Source: Gnetum montanum
Taxonomy: Eukaryota; Streptophyta; Gnetopsida; Gnetales; Gnetaceae
DNA length: 64,000 nucleotides
Direction: 5' to 3'
Assembly: GCA_015680685.1 (NCBI GenBank)
Contig: MNCI01016384.1
Location: 789,017 to 853,016 of the forward strand
Shown: positions 33,262-44,663 of the stretch, piece after piece
How positions within the stretch are numbered: the first letter of the stretch is position 1
Layout: the number at the start of each line of letters is the position of its first letter
Notes under the pieces: generated by a model
Told to the model about the DNA's origin: nothing
The model's input: only the letters and a program-made list of their open reading frames with translations
The model's database searches: none
Program-made: the position numbers and the translations under genes

Positions 33262-33954
33262 ATGCAAGGTGAAATCCCTACTCAGCTACAACAACGTAAT
33301 GCCATGAGGGCTGTTAACTCTCAAACTACTATTGGTTCCAAAAACCACATGAAGAAAAGACCTTTTTTTAGAACCAACAGTCCAACCAAGCCCTTGCAAT
33401 CACAAGTGGCTGATTCCTTAGATGTCTCAATATCAATCAAAACTTCATATCCCCCTTCAACCCAATCACTACACTCAACACATACAGTCATGCTAACACA
33501 TGTTGTCACTAATTGGATCAAAGCTAGCCACCTTCCTAGGAAATTCTCTGATCTTGGGAGTCCTTTGATATACTTACAAATCATTGGAAATGCGCTGTGC
33601 AAGGCTATTTTAGATTCAGGTTCTGGTGTCAACTTGATTTCTCAAGAAATGTACAAGGCTTGGAACCTACCTCCATTGAAAAAGAGCAACCTCCATCTAG
33701 AGTTGGCTGACCAATCCATCACTGTCCCATTAGGACTAGTGGAAGACATTGTTACCACCATTTGTGGGTGGTCATACCTAGCTAACTTCCTAGTGATTCA
33801 GGTAAACAATGGTAAGGAGTACTTCCCAATCATAATGGGAAGAGCATGGCTAAGCACCATCGACGCATGCCTAGGAATCCATGATCTTTCCCTAAAAATA
33901 AATTCAAAAATATTGAGAAGAAGAAAGTTCGGTGCATTGCATACAATGACATAG
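33262..33954 (+). pseudogene. Element A protease with intact DSG
   Basis: This 230-codon open frame is the longest in the window. Its first third is a low-complexity linker; the retropepsin starts near residue 100. The active site reads AILDSGSGVNLIS (about 33604-33642), followed by LELADQSITVPLGLVED and FPIIMGRAWLSTIDA, all three blocks of Athila-type protease. DSG is intact, unlike E1 (DSS) and the C family (DEG). The frame breaks at the end where GIHDLSLKI turns into an unrelated tail. Protease alone may have stayed functional for longer than the rest of pol. Confidence 0.85.
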
Positions 33955-34079
33955 GGTGTAATTTCATGTAGAGGTCATGGTTTGTGCAAAGTTTAGCATT
34001 TCCTGCATGTAATCAGTGTGCACAAGTAATTAACATACAAAGATGCCTGTATGCAGCATCCACACGACAAGAAGACACC

Positions 34080-34505
34080 TAGTGGCTGATAGCTGATCAA
34101 GAAAGTAGTTCACTCATATGCATGGAACCAACTAAGGGTTTGAATTGTGCTTACATCGATAGCATAGATGCATTAGAGCAAGTCCACTACCAACTTCCAA
34201 GTCTTAACCTTGAAAATATCAACTGGAAAAATTTGGAAATACCTAAGAACTTTAAGCAAGAGCCCCTTGAGCTAAAACCATTACTCACTGGTATGGAATA
34301 CATGTTCCTTAAAAACAAAAAATTGGTAATTATCAACGCTAAGCTTGCTCCTCAATAGAAAGAAGAACTGCTAAAGGTAATAAATAAATGGTCAGAAGCC
34401 TTCACTTGGTCATATCCTGAATTAATTGGAATAGATCCTAGGATATGCCAACATAGAATTTACACTAACCCCTCCATGAAGCCTCGAAGAAAACCACAGA
34501 GATGA
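34080..34505 (+). pseudogene. Element A protease-RT linker and RT N-terminus
   Basis: Colinear with E1 16394-15990: MEPTKGLNCAYIDSI, LEQVHYQLPSLNLENINW, LKPLLTGMEYMFLKN and a GIDPRICQHRIY block near 34430-34460. One stop at 34357 and one before 34506 interrupt it. Confidence 0.78.
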
Positions 34506-35255
34506 TTGAACCCTAAGCTAAAGCAAGTAGTTAAGGAAGAAATCGAACAGCTTCTCAAGGCTGGGTTCATATACCCCATTGCTAATAGAGAATGGGTTAG
34601 CACCTTAGTTATTGTTCCTAAACAGGGAGGAAAATGGAGGGTGTGCATAGATTTCAGGCTACTAAATATGGAAACATTCAAAGATCATTTTCCATTGCCA
34701 TTTGTTGACCAAGTCTTAGACACCATTGTATGACATCGATATTATAGTTTTCTGGATGGATATAGCAGGTATAACCAAATACAAATAGCCCTAGAAGACC
34801 GAGCCAAGACTACGTTCACCAGTCCTTGGGAAATATTTGCATATAAATAGATGCTATTTGGCTTGTGCAATACCCCTACAAAATTTCAACAATTAGTTCT
34901 AAGCATCTTCCAACAGTAGATAGAAAATGGTGTAGAAGTCTTTATGGACGATTTCTCCACTTATGGAGAAAACTTTGATCAAGCCTTAGACCGGTTGGTG
35001 CAAGTGTTAAAAAGATGTGTAGAAACCAATTTGAGGCTCAACTGGTAGAAAATTCATTTGATGGTCCAAGAAGGCGTAGTAATAGGGCACAAAATCTCAC
35101 ACACAGGGATAGAGGTAGACCCCAAGAAAATCAAAATTATCCAAGGAATTACCCATCAACCGAAAACTGTCAAAGATATTCAGTCATTCCTTGGACATAC
35201 TGGCTACTATAGGAGATTTATTGAGAACTTTTTAAAAGTGCCAAACCATTGGTGA
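34506..35255 (+). pseudogene. Element A reverse transcriptase, catalytic box FMDD intact
   Basis: Blocks in order: VKEEIEQLLKAGFIYPI, REWVSTLVIVPK, KWRVCIDFRLLN (all in the open stretch to 34733), then after a stop FLDGYSRYNQI, KTTFTSPWEIFAY, LFGLCNTPTKFQ and VFMDDFSTYG. The FMDD box at 34941-34952 keeps both catalytic Asp, unlike E1 and D. The thumb runs through 35058-35255 with VIGHKISHTGIEVDP and FLGHTGYYRRFIENF. At least four stops or shifts inactivate it. Confidence 0.88.
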
Positions 35256-35938
35256 AATTAATAAAAAAGGAGGTACCTTTCGAGTGGACCAGGGAATGTG
35301 AATTAGCTTTCCAAACTCTGAAATAGAAGCTAGTAGAAACACCCATTCTATAAGCTCCTAACTGGTCCAAATCATTCCATATCATGATTGAAGCATTCAA
35401 CTATGCCTTAGGAATTGTACTTACATAGTCAGATGACCAGAAGCATCCTTATTACATCCACTATGTAAGTAGAAGCATCGCTAGTGCACAACCTAACTAC
35501 ACTACCACAGAGAAAGAATTAATGGCTATAGTGTTTGCACTAGAAAAGTTTATACACAATGTATTAGAATATAAAGTATATGTACATACAGATCATAGTG
35601 AAATCTAGTTCCTTATGAATAAGCCAATGGTAAGCCCTCGTATCATACGATGGCTTGTAATCATACAAGATTTTGATTTAATGATAATTGATCCTAAGGG
35701 CATCGAGAATGTAGTTGCTAATCATTTATCTCGGTTGCGATGGAACAACAAAGAGGATGAGTATCTAATTTCTAATCATTTCCCTGATGAATTCCTCTTT
35801 GCTGGTGTAGTGAATAATCAATCACCCATGGAGACAAACTGGTACAGTAGCATTCTTACCTATCTCCTCACCCAACAAACACCACAAGAGTTAAACCTTA
35901 AGAAGAAACAATAGTTTCTTCACCGAGCCAAGTACTTT
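35256..35938 (+). pseudogene. Element A RNase H remnant
   Basis: It begins with FEWTRECELAFQ..K near 35280 and the acid-bearing FHIMIEAFNYALG near 35372. YTTTEKELMAIVFALEKF follows near 35500 and VYVHTDHSEI near 35577. The open stretch 35615-35914 gives NVVANHLSRLRWN, FPDEFLF and ETNWYSSILTYLL, the joint to integrase. Two stops interrupt the first half. Confidence 0.82.
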
Positions 35939-36770
35939 ATGGAGATCAAAGGGAAACTTTACAAAGTGTGTCCCGATGGCTTGGTTCAATGGTGTGTTTC
36001 TGATATAGATCAACTACGAGTTCTCCAAGATGCTCATGAGAGTCCTTGTGGGGGTAATTACACTAGGAGAAGAACGACCATCAAGATCCTACTTATAGGA
36101 TATTATTGGCCTACATTATTTTGGGATGCCCATCATTTCATCCAATCTTGTGAGCACTTTCAACATGATGGGGGAATGATTGCTAGAATGGAGGATCTAT
36201 AATAATGGATTCAACCATTAGAACCCTTCGACATTTGAGGAATTGATTTTATGGGGCCAATTACACCAATGTCCAATGGAAAAGCTTATATTATTGTTGC
36301 CGTTGATTACCTAACAAAATGGCCTGAAGCAACTACCGTTAAAGATTATACATCATCTATAGCTATATGATTTATTCAACAACAAATCATAAATAGCTTC
36401 CTTGTCATCTAATGAATTACACAAGGCCTTCAATAAACAACGTCATGACCTAAGAATTAGGAAAGTTAAATATCAGCCAGGAGATAAGGTTCTCTACTAG
36501 AATCCCACACATGTGCCACAATGTACTAAATTTCAAACACTATGGGAATGACCTTATATTATTTATGCAACTTTTCCTTCAGGGGCCATGACAATATACA
36601 AACCTAAAAGCCCAAATAAGAAACTTTTGGTCAATGTGCAACAAGCCAAACCTTTCCAGGAGCTTAGGATAGCTAGTACACATGCTACCTCTCTTGATGG
36701 ACAACCCTACTCACTATTTTGGATCTCCTCCTTCCAACTCAGTCATGGGGGAGATGGCTACCTATGCTAA
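35939..36770 (+). pseudogene. Element A integrase with internal deletion
   Basis: The zinc finger (VLQDAHESPCGGNYTRR, then SCEHFQHDGG) has Asn for the second His and Phe at the second Cys position. The core keeps the first Asp in GIDFMGPITP near 36240 and continues to FIQQQIINS near 36395; about 60 bases later it is already in the C-terminal domain (VKYQPGDKVLY, near 36460). In E1 the same interval is about 435 bases, so roughly 375 bases with the second Asp and the Glu are gone. The C-terminal end runs to 36770 with ARG-like KPKSPNKKLLVNVQQAKPF wording. Confidence 0.85.
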
Positions 36771-38661
36771 TCATTCTAGGCCCTCAGTTCTTTTTAAATT
36801 TTTGTTTTACACGTTTTTTTTTCACACATTTTTTTTTTACACATTTTTCCAACTTTTCTTATTTTTGTTTTACACCATCATTCATATTTTTACTATTTTT
36901 TTGTTTGCTTAATTTACTTTTATTCATCATCCAATAAGTGCTCATGATGGTGGATTGAATTATATCAAATTTATTGCTAATGTTTGGTTTTTACCTTTGA
37001 ATTATGATGCTGATATTAAGGTATGGTTCTTTTGGTAATACATACAACTCTATGGTCTCCTTTGGCTTGGAACTGTACAATCCCTCTTTTTCTAAGTAAA
37101 CTTTTAATGAATTGGAGGTTGGGTACTTTTCAAACCAAGGAAAGACTCAAAGGATGAAAAGGGTAAGACTTCAAGGGGATTCGATGCATTTTTGTTGGCC
37201 ATTCTCTTAGGTGCTTCAATGATTTTTCTTGGGCTTTTCACCATTTTGAGATTGTTCAAATATCAAGAAGATGAGTGAATAAAAATAAGTATTTGCATGG
37301 TGTGGTTCTCATGCATCAAAAAAAAGAGAGAAAAAAAGGTGAGAATTCAAAGCACATCCCTTAGACATAATAAAGCAATATGGGCTACAAGCACTAGTTA
37401 TGGAACTGGAAAGACATGTTACCCATGCTTGAAGGTTCCCTCTAACTAAGGCTCTTTCTCGCTTCCTACTTCTCCATCTCGCTCTCCTAAGAATGGAGGT
37501 GACTCTTTGTGGAAGCATTCTTGTTGCTTCAAGAGGATGGATTGGTCAAGTGTGTTGATGTGAGGTCACTGGATGTGGTTTTCTTGAGTCTGGATTTGGG
37601 ACGAGTTCTACTCAATCACATTAACCATAAAATACACAAGGGACTTTATACAACCTTGTTCTTGGGATTCCATTCCATTCTCTCCTCTCCATCTTTCTTT
37701 CCATTTTTCCACCTCATTGTCTGTTCTATCATTAGTCCGTTTCTAGGTTGATGCATTTTTTTTCTTTGGTAAATTCTTGTGGGTAAGTTTTTAACTCTTG
37801 CTTCCAAATGACATTCCTAAAGCCTACAGACTCTTTGGTTTGTGGGTTTGTCAAGGCATAAAGGGAATGAGCCTACTTTGGGGAGGACCCACTAGCATTT
37901 CTTTTTGGTGCAATTATTAACTTCTTTCCCTTAAACATTTCCTACAATAAATCATTTCTTGTTTCATCACCATTCATGACATCCATTTTATTGTCGTTAC
38001 TGTTGATATTTTTCATCTTTCTTATTCCTCATGTTTTTCCATCTTATAGCTACCAGAGGTTCACTCTTAGTTGTGGGGGCCCTGGTACAAATTTTTCAAT
38101 TTTTTCCATTTTACTATTTTCCTAACCCCTACACCTTGGGTAGTCACCAATGATAAATCTCTGAACTAATTTCTACCATAATCACAACTCAACCAATGCA
38201 CCTCATATCGAGGCAAGGTATCAACTGCATTATGGATTATCTATCCTTTCTCATTTGTGACTATGTTGTGTGTGCATATGGCGATCATACAAACAATGGA
38301 CTGGGCTTGGAGGAAGCACTCAGGATGGACTAGAACTGGAGAATTTATGAAAGGAGAAAGTTTGGTGGCATGGCTATAGATAAACAATGGAAGGCACAAT
38401 CTTAGCATTAGCACCAACACACTCCATCTTCTTTCTCTCTCTCTCTTTCTCTTCAAGCTGCCAAATAAAGGCTTGGATGTCATTTATGTATCAGTGTTCA
38501 CCACAATGGTCATGAACACTAATGTTGTAATATGCTTATTGATCCATTCACTGGGCACATTGAGTCTATCATCCCATTCCACTGTCATTTGTCAATCAAT
38601 TAATAATCTCATACATTCCCAATATTTTGTAAGGAACTTGAGGATGAGTTCTTATTCAGTC
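36771..38661 (+). other. Element A 3' non-coding region
   Basis: It begins with a T-rich stretch containing TTTTACACATTTTT-like units (36790-36910) that is also present after pol in E1. Block similarity to E1 runs over the whole region. CTTAGTTGTGGGGG at 38066-38079 is an internal purine tract found in related form in E1 and B. No env-like frame. Confidence 0.7.
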
Positions 38662-38670
38662 GTGGGGGTA
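38662..38670 (+). promoter_or_regulatory. Element A polypurine tract
   Basis: GTGGGGGTA directly before the 3' LTR, identical to the tract of E1. Confidence 0.85.
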
Positions 38671-39623
38671 TGATGAGAGTGGTTACTCTAGTGGTTATTC
38701 TAATTATTAGATCAGTTACTTTAGCCGCTTATTCTAATTATTAGAGCAGTTACTCTAGTGTTTTATTCTAATTATTAAAGTAGTTACTCTAGCAGTAACT
38801 TTAGTACTTATTCTACTTATTAGAGTGGTTACTATAATTATTAGAGTAGTTGCTCCCAAGCCTATAAATATAGTGCCCAGGCACAAAATTGGGAGGGAAG
38901 TCTTTTAGCAGTCAAGTAGTGAAACTCTTGTAGTCTATTTGAAAGTTAGAGTATTTTCCAAGTGCCCACAGCAGGAGGTCTAAGTGTGGATGGATCTTTA
39001 ATTGAGCATTGTGTACCTAAGCACACCTTGTGTACAATAGTAAAGACAAGCTCTTCGATTCATCCTTGCAGCACTTGAGATTTATTTTCTTAAGCATTTC
39101 TTTTATTTTATTTTCTTATGCATTTATTTTATTTTATGCACTTTACATTTCTGTTATTAGCACAACAATTCATTTTCATCAATTAAGAAAATCGTTAAAT
39201 TACACAAGCACAACCACTTCGAGCATGTGTGTAATGCTTGGTAACCCAGTAACGATTAGCGTTTGGTAATCCCAATAGTGTTACACTAGTTTAGGATGTG
39301 TACGAAAAGTGAGAATGGATGCTTGTGTTAGGATTAGTTAGAACTTAGTGAATGAGTAGTTAAGTTAAATTAGTCACTTAGTTACCTCTCTCCTTCCCTA
39401 CTAGTGTAGGACATAAAAACATAAAAGCTATAAAAATCATATGCTTCAAGCTTACTTAACCATACAATTATGACATATAGGTAGGCTTGGGAAGACAATG
39501 ATCAACCAACCTATCCTTGTTCCACAAGGGTGCAAAAGCACTTAGTCCTTGGAATTCGACCAGATCGTTCATGAAACGCTCGTATTCGTATGGTTAAGCA
39601 TAGGGGTACCTCACCACTCATCA
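38671..39623 (+). repeat. Element A 3' LTR
   Basis: 953 bp. Its TATA box is at 38863-38870, and the AATAAA of the 5' LTR reads AGTAAA here (39039-39044). It has one extra copy of the upstream dyad. It ends at the D junction. Confidence 0.92.
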
Positions 39624-39990
39624 AGTAGGTAAAAGTTGTTTTGTGAAAATCTTACGATGTAATGGCAACTTGGTTGTAACCACTAAATCCATCTAAAAAG
39701 AATAATAATCATGCCCTTGTAACTGCTCCATAATTTGGTCTATATAAGGTAGAGGAAAATGATCCTTTTGTAGTTCTTTGATTAAGTTTCCTATAATCTA
39801 CACAAACATGCCATTTACCTCCCTTTTTAGACACCACTATGATGGAACTTATCCATTCACTATCAACTATTAGCTAAATAATCCATTCCAAAGTTTGAAA
39901 ATTTCATCTTCAACAATTTACTTCAGGGTTGGATTAATTCATCTAGGAGTAATTCTAACCAATTTAACCTTGTCTTCTAGGTAGATATGA
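39624..39990 (-). pseudogene. D reverse transcriptase, first half
   Basis: Leftward: DSEWISSIIVVSKKGGKWHV then CVDYRKLNQ near 39860-39790, followed after a frame change by FLDGFSGYNQVAI (near 39710-39670) and KTTFTY at the junction with element A. These are the finger and early palm blocks of Ty3/gypsy RT. The catalytic part is on the other side of A. Confidence 0.85.
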
Positions 39991-40366
39991 TGTTGACCTA
40001 TGTTAGGTGAAATTCCATGGTGGAGATCCTTGTAACTCCATGTAAATGCCTTGGATTTTCTTTTCAAAACTTTAATTAATTTGGTTTCTTAATACAAGAT
40101 AGTTAAGACTTTATTATTCAAGGTTTATTCTTATCAAGGAAAATGTACTTAAGAGTATTAGGTAGTTTCCAAAGTTCTAGAGAGCTGCAAATTGGTGCCT
40201 CAATATTATCCCCAATAATTCCTGATCCCAAGTTTGAAATTTGATCTAAGAGGTTCTATTATTCTATAGCAAAAGAATCTAAGGGCCCCTCATCAATATT
40301 ATTAAGTGCTAATATTTCCCTATCTTGAGCCAAGATAAATGTTGGTATTATATAAAGTACTTTATC

Positions 40367-40760
40367 TTATTTAGTATCTTGATTTATTCTATCCTCTTTT
40401 TTATCAAATACATTAAGTATAAAAGTAAGACTAGCAAAGGTTAATTGAATTTGCCCTGATCTACAATTTCTTATAGCATTAGTTGTTGCAAACCAAGGTC
40501 TTCCTAGAATAAAGGAAAAACAATCCGGGTTCTTTACTTCCAATATGACAAAGTCTATAGGATATTTTTCTTTTTCTACTTCTACTATTAAATCTTCCAC
40601 AACTCCCATAGATTTCATGATTGAACCATCAACTAAGGAAATTAACATATTTACTCCACCTGTTAAAGGTTATTTTCCTAACCCTTCACCCACCTGTTCT
40701 TCACTCCATTCTTTATCTAATATAGGCATTTCTTCCATTTTTATCACTTCAACTTGCTAT
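40367..40760 (-). pseudogene. D aspartic protease remnant
   Basis: A 93-codon open piece (40648-40367) reads LVDGSIMKSMGVVEDLIVEV, YPIDFVILEV and FILGRPWFATTNAI, the three C-terminal blocks of Athila-type retropepsin. The GRPWFAT block is better kept here than in E1 or A. The DTG part upstream (about 40660-40760) is not recognisable, being altered by stops. Confidence 0.82.
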
Positions 40761-41135
40761 CTAAAACTAACCTTCTTCTTAGGTTTGATAGTTTTTAAAA
40801 TTCTAGTACTGATGGAATGTAGTTGTTATTTGCCTTTTCTTTGATTTTTGGGGTTTTGTTTAGGTTGCAAAGGTAAGTCACATTTGATTAAATCCTGAAA
40901 CCATCTTCTAGTTTCAACTATAAGCTACCTATTTTCTTCTATGAAGGTCATTAAACGTTGAGTGATCCAATTACTCACTAACCAAGTTTCTAAATGGTTT
41001 ATAATTATTTTAAGGAATTGGTGCTAATTGTTGGTAAAGTGATCTTGGTTGTAATGGTGAAGAAGTTTAATTTCTCATTTGCTAAAAAGCTCTTACTGAT
41101 TCTAGAATTTCTTCATTACAATATACTAAGGCTGG

Positions 41136-41178
41136 ATAAGTTGTGGTATCATGCTGCTTATTTCCACATAAATCACAC
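41136..41178 (-). pseudogene. D zinc knuckle, last Cys replaced
   Basis: CDLCGNKQHDTTTY has C-X2-C-X4-H-X4-Y: the standard spacing with Tyr for the last Cys. It marks the nucleocapsid end of gag. E1 and A have a spacing one residue shorter, which separates the families. Confidence 0.6.
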
Positions 41179-41632
41179 ACTTTCTCCTAAGAAAAATGAG
41201 ATTTTTTCTTATTTAATCTAGTTAATTCATCAACATTTCTATTTAATTTCTCATTTTGATGAGTTACCCCCTACATGATGTCTGGTTTTGGCCAACATTT
41301 GCTTTCATCTATTAAAGAAGCAATAATTATCCAATCTTCTTCTAGTCTAACATTTAAAATGTTTCCCCCATAGGCAAAGTCTACATTTCACCTATAATAT
41401 GGTTATAGCCCTTCTATAAAGATTTGAATTAATTAATGGACTAGAAATCTATGATTAGGATTTTTAAGACATAGTACCCTAAGATCTATCGAATGCATTC
41501 TCATAATCCTCATCTTCCTTTTCTTTAAAACTCATAAGTTATTTCCTAAGGGTATATAGCCTATCATTAGGGAGGAAGCATTGGATAAATTATGGCTTAA
41601 ATTCATCCCATGCACATATATGAGTTCTTAAG
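41179..41632 (-). pseudogene. D gag, C-terminal half of core
   Basis: From the insertion point leftward it reads HICAWDEFK and then FIQCFLPN near 41560-41620, the W..L...F...FFP block of the gag domain, followed by a weaker stretch to the zinc knuckle. Element B separates it from the first half at 50477-51535. Confidence 0.75.
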
Positions 41633-42492
41633 TGATGAACCATGATTTGTCAAGCTTCGATATCAAATGCACGATATCAAGTACGTGATATCGTGGCCTG
41701 GCTAACGATATCAGATACACGATATTGTGGTTTTTATGTAAGCCTATAAATACCACATTTGGGCGCATAGGAAGGATAGTAAGTTTTAGAGTCAGTTTAG
41801 TGTTAAAGTAGAGTCTTTTTTTCATTTTTTAGTTCATCTCAACTCTTTCCCTAGTGCATGCCCATAGTGTGATGATTGTAATTGTATGGAACCTTTATTC
41901 GAGTGTGATGTACTTGGACACGTGCATGACCGAAAATAAAGATTGAGATTACTTCATCATTGCAGCATTCACTTAGTTTTAATTTCTTACTTGTTATTGT
42001 TATTTATTATTTTATTAATGAATATTTCTTCTATCCCTGTTATTAAACACGGAATGAGTATGACTTAATCATGAGCATTTAAGTGTAACTACTTGGTAAC
42101 CCAGTGCTGTATCTAGGAGCACTCAAGTTATATATGCTTGGTAATCCTAGAAGTAGTACATGAGGTCCAAGATGTGTATGGATGATTAAGAAAGGATGCT
42201 CATCACACTTAGGCTAGCTTAGATTCTCTTCTTCCATTCCCTCTTAGGTTAAAACAACGTTATTTTCCATTGCCTCTAGGAGTAGCACTAGTTTAGGATC
42301 ACATCATACACCTCACTCTAGATTAAATCATACATGACAAAGCAAATACTAGTCTAGGTGGGAAGACAACAAATTGCGATCAACATGTAACTATCTAGAT
42401 ACCACAACTAGCCCATCTACAGAGTTCAACTGGATCGTGCGTGAACACTTGTATTCGTATGTTTGAGTGTATGGGTACCTCGCCACTCATCA
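41633..42492 (+). repeat. Element B 5' LTR
   Basis: 860 bp. Phased array 41659-41726, TATAAATA at 41745-41752, AATAAA at 41935-41940, end CTCATCA. Confidence 0.92.
41659..41752 (+). promoter_or_regulatory. Element B U3 promoter: phased GATATC array and TATA box
   Basis: GATATC starts at 41659, 41673, 41687, 41707 and GATATT at 41721: spacings 14, 14, 20, 14. TATAAATA starts 24 bases after the last. The last four positions and the TATA box have exactly the geometry of E1. Confidence 0.75.
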
Positions 42493-42493
42493 T

Positions 42494-42512
42494 TGGCATC
42501 ATTGCCAAGGAC
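42494..42512 (+). promoter_or_regulatory. Element B primer-binding site, tRNA-Asp type
   Basis: TGGCATCATTGCCAAGGAC follows the LTR. It is the element A site with two further G to A changes. Confidence 0.8.
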
Positions 42513-42625
42513 GGTGATAGTTATTTAGATTAGTTATATCATACAAGATTGCTGTAACAAAGTATTCATGATATATCTTTTAGAAAAGGAATTAATTGCA
42601 ATTAAGTCACACACTATTCACAATA

Positions 42626-43360
42626 ATGTCTCTCTCACAAGACTATGACAACGCAACAAATAGTAAATCCATTCATTATAGAACCAACGAATTATATGAT
42701 GATGAAGATGAAGTTTGGAGTACTCAATCTTATGAAAGGTCTCCTATGTACATAAATGAAGACAACATCATTCCAATTCACAAATTCATAACCTACCTAG
42801 TGACGATGAACCCCTACTAGCCACTAAGAGCCTAATGCATATACAAGAGGCTATTCGAATATCCCGTAGGCATCGCAAGGAAAGCCATCTACCCAGGCTT
42901 GATTTAAACAAATTTTTCAAGTTTTTAGGAGGTTATGATTTAGACCCACAACATCATTTACAAGCCTTCCATGATGCCTGTGTATGGAACAATATTGATA
43001 ATGGGTGGCAAAAACTTAAGCTCTTTCCTATGATACTCATTGGCCAAGCAAAAGTATGGTATAGGTCCTTAAGACAAAAATTAATTCAATGTTGGCTGAC
43101 AATGGTAGAACTATTTAATGAAAGATATCAAACCTACATAAGAGTGTCAGCCTTGAAAAGACAAATCCAAGAATGGAAACATGGGCAACATGAACCCTTA
43201 GATGTGGCCTTAGAAAGATACTATTCATTGTTAAACAATTATCCATGCCATGGATTCTTCGAGGAAAGGCTAATGTATCACATCATGGATGGGCTTCATA
43301 ATGAAACAAGGGAGAGCCTAGGGATGTATGCCCAAGGTCAACTATACGATCCATGAACCC
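42626..43360 (+). pseudogene. Element B gag N-terminus and core
   Basis: An ATG at 42626 opens MSLSQDYDNATNS and runs to a stop at 42820. After a frame change a 173-codon open stretch (42835-43356) reads EAIRISRRHRKESHLPRL, FLGGYDLDPQHHLQAFHDAC, QKLKLFPMILIGQAKVWYRSL, MVELFNERYQ and MDGLHNETRESLGMYAQGQL. This is the retrotransposon gag domain, nearly complete and close to E1 and A. The N-terminal frame is much shorter than theirs and lacks the conserved 84-codon frame. Confidence 0.88.
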
Positions 43361-44663
43361 ATTAATTCTAGGAGCTTATTAAGTGGGTAGCAAAAGAAGA
43401 AGGAGAAATCGCTAAATGGGAGAATGTTGAAAGCTCTCAATAGGACTGAAATCTTAAATTAGCAAAGGTCAATGATCATGAAGAGGAGAAATTAACTCAC
43501 CCCAAGGAAGTGGAATCATCTTTTCCAATACCATAATCACTAGATGAAATTAAGGCAAGGATCAATAAGATGACAAAATGGATACATGAAAAATGTGGAG
43601 AATATGCCAACACTATTAGAGGTAGAACCATGATGAACCAAGAAGCAGGACAGAACACCCTTAGACAATCGAAAAGAAGGGTTGAAGAGAATAAGAACTC
43701 AACTACTAATCATATGTATCAATGTAACATTTTCCTGTATGATCACCCCAAAGGTCAATGCCCCATATTGTCACATTTACATGAGCATTGGGGAAGAATG
43801 TTACATCCAGAGTTCATACAGAAATATTGTGTTCAATCATAGTGGCAAAAATCCTAGTCATGGGGGAGGCCACCCCCAAACTGGTCACACCCTTCATATC
43901 ATCTAAACCCAAGCACTTATCAGGTTCAGCATCTTGTTTCCCCAATTGGGTCAACATCCTCTTTCTCACCACATTATTATCATTCTCCTAAATACTAACA
44001 ATCCATATCCTATCCAACACAATCACCACCTCATGTACCTTACACTTCTCATCACCCCTAATATTCTTATCCTTCATCTCCTTCCATATCGCCACCAATT
44101 GTACCCAAAGGGTTTCCACCACAGCATCAACCCACGAACGTTACTTATGCTACTACTGTCAGCAGTAGTGGAAGCCTTCCACAATATCAAAGGCATTCCT
44201 TCTTTAGACATGACCGTAGAAAGGGACAACATAGTTCTGAGACCACTGCATCCTCCCAATTAGCACAAGTTCAACACTATGGTGCATCTTTCTCCTCGAA
44301 CCCAATGCCTCATGTTATCTTATTAGGGCCACCAATCAATACTCCAACAACCATGTGGCTCAATGAATATAACCACATAGGGAGACATATCGATCCTTGC
44401 ATACCATCTTATAGTCAAGGGTGCCATAGTGGGTCAACTTTGTATAAATTAAACTCATCTTCTAACTTTCCCCACTATGTCAAGTTTAATATAGTGTGTG
44501 CACCCCAATTTGAGTACATTCCAACCACGACATCAAAAGACACCCAGTGGTTTAGATATGACCAGGTCCCAATATTTCCAAAATGCATGGATCCAACCCT
44601 TCCATTTATTAATTCTTGCTATGATCAAAATTTTAGTTATGGGGGATATCCCCCATTCTAACA
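43361..44663 (+). pseudogene. Element B gag C-terminus with altered zinc knuckle
   Basis: The Cys-His box CNIFLYDHPKGQC at 43723-43761 has Phe for the second Cys; the short C-X2-C-X3-H-X4-C spacing of E1 and A is kept. A Pro/His/Gln-rich low-complexity tail extends to a stop after YGGYPPF at 44661. Frames change at least three times. Where E1 and A go on to protease, B goes to non-coding sequence. Confidence 0.75.

Larger units (their letters stand above)
29868..39623 (+). mobile_element. Element A: full-length Athila-type element inserted in D
   Basis: LTRs of 956 and 953 bp with TGATGAG / CTCATCA ends flank gag, protease, RT, RNase H and a shortened integrase. The target duplication is GGTAG (29863-29867) against AGTAG (39624-39628), one change apart. 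With one copy discounted, the D RT frame reads on across the junction, which proves the insertion site. LTRs differ by about 5-10% by eye, less than those of E1. Coding and R-U5 sequence are close to E1, but U3 is different. Confidence 0.93.
39624..41632 (-). mobile_element. Element D, middle fragment: gag end, protease, RT start
   Basis: It lies between the two inserts. Reading leftward: gag (41632-41400), zinc knuckle, linker, protease, RT first half up to the insertion point of A. Both ends continue in frame with the outer fragments when a target duplication is discounted. Confidence 0.88.

Noticed and set aside
33321-33632. Minus-strand open frame of 103 codons inside A
   Set aside because: Antisense of the 230-codon A protease frame; the similar + strand frame in E1 (16861-17082) is the same shadow.
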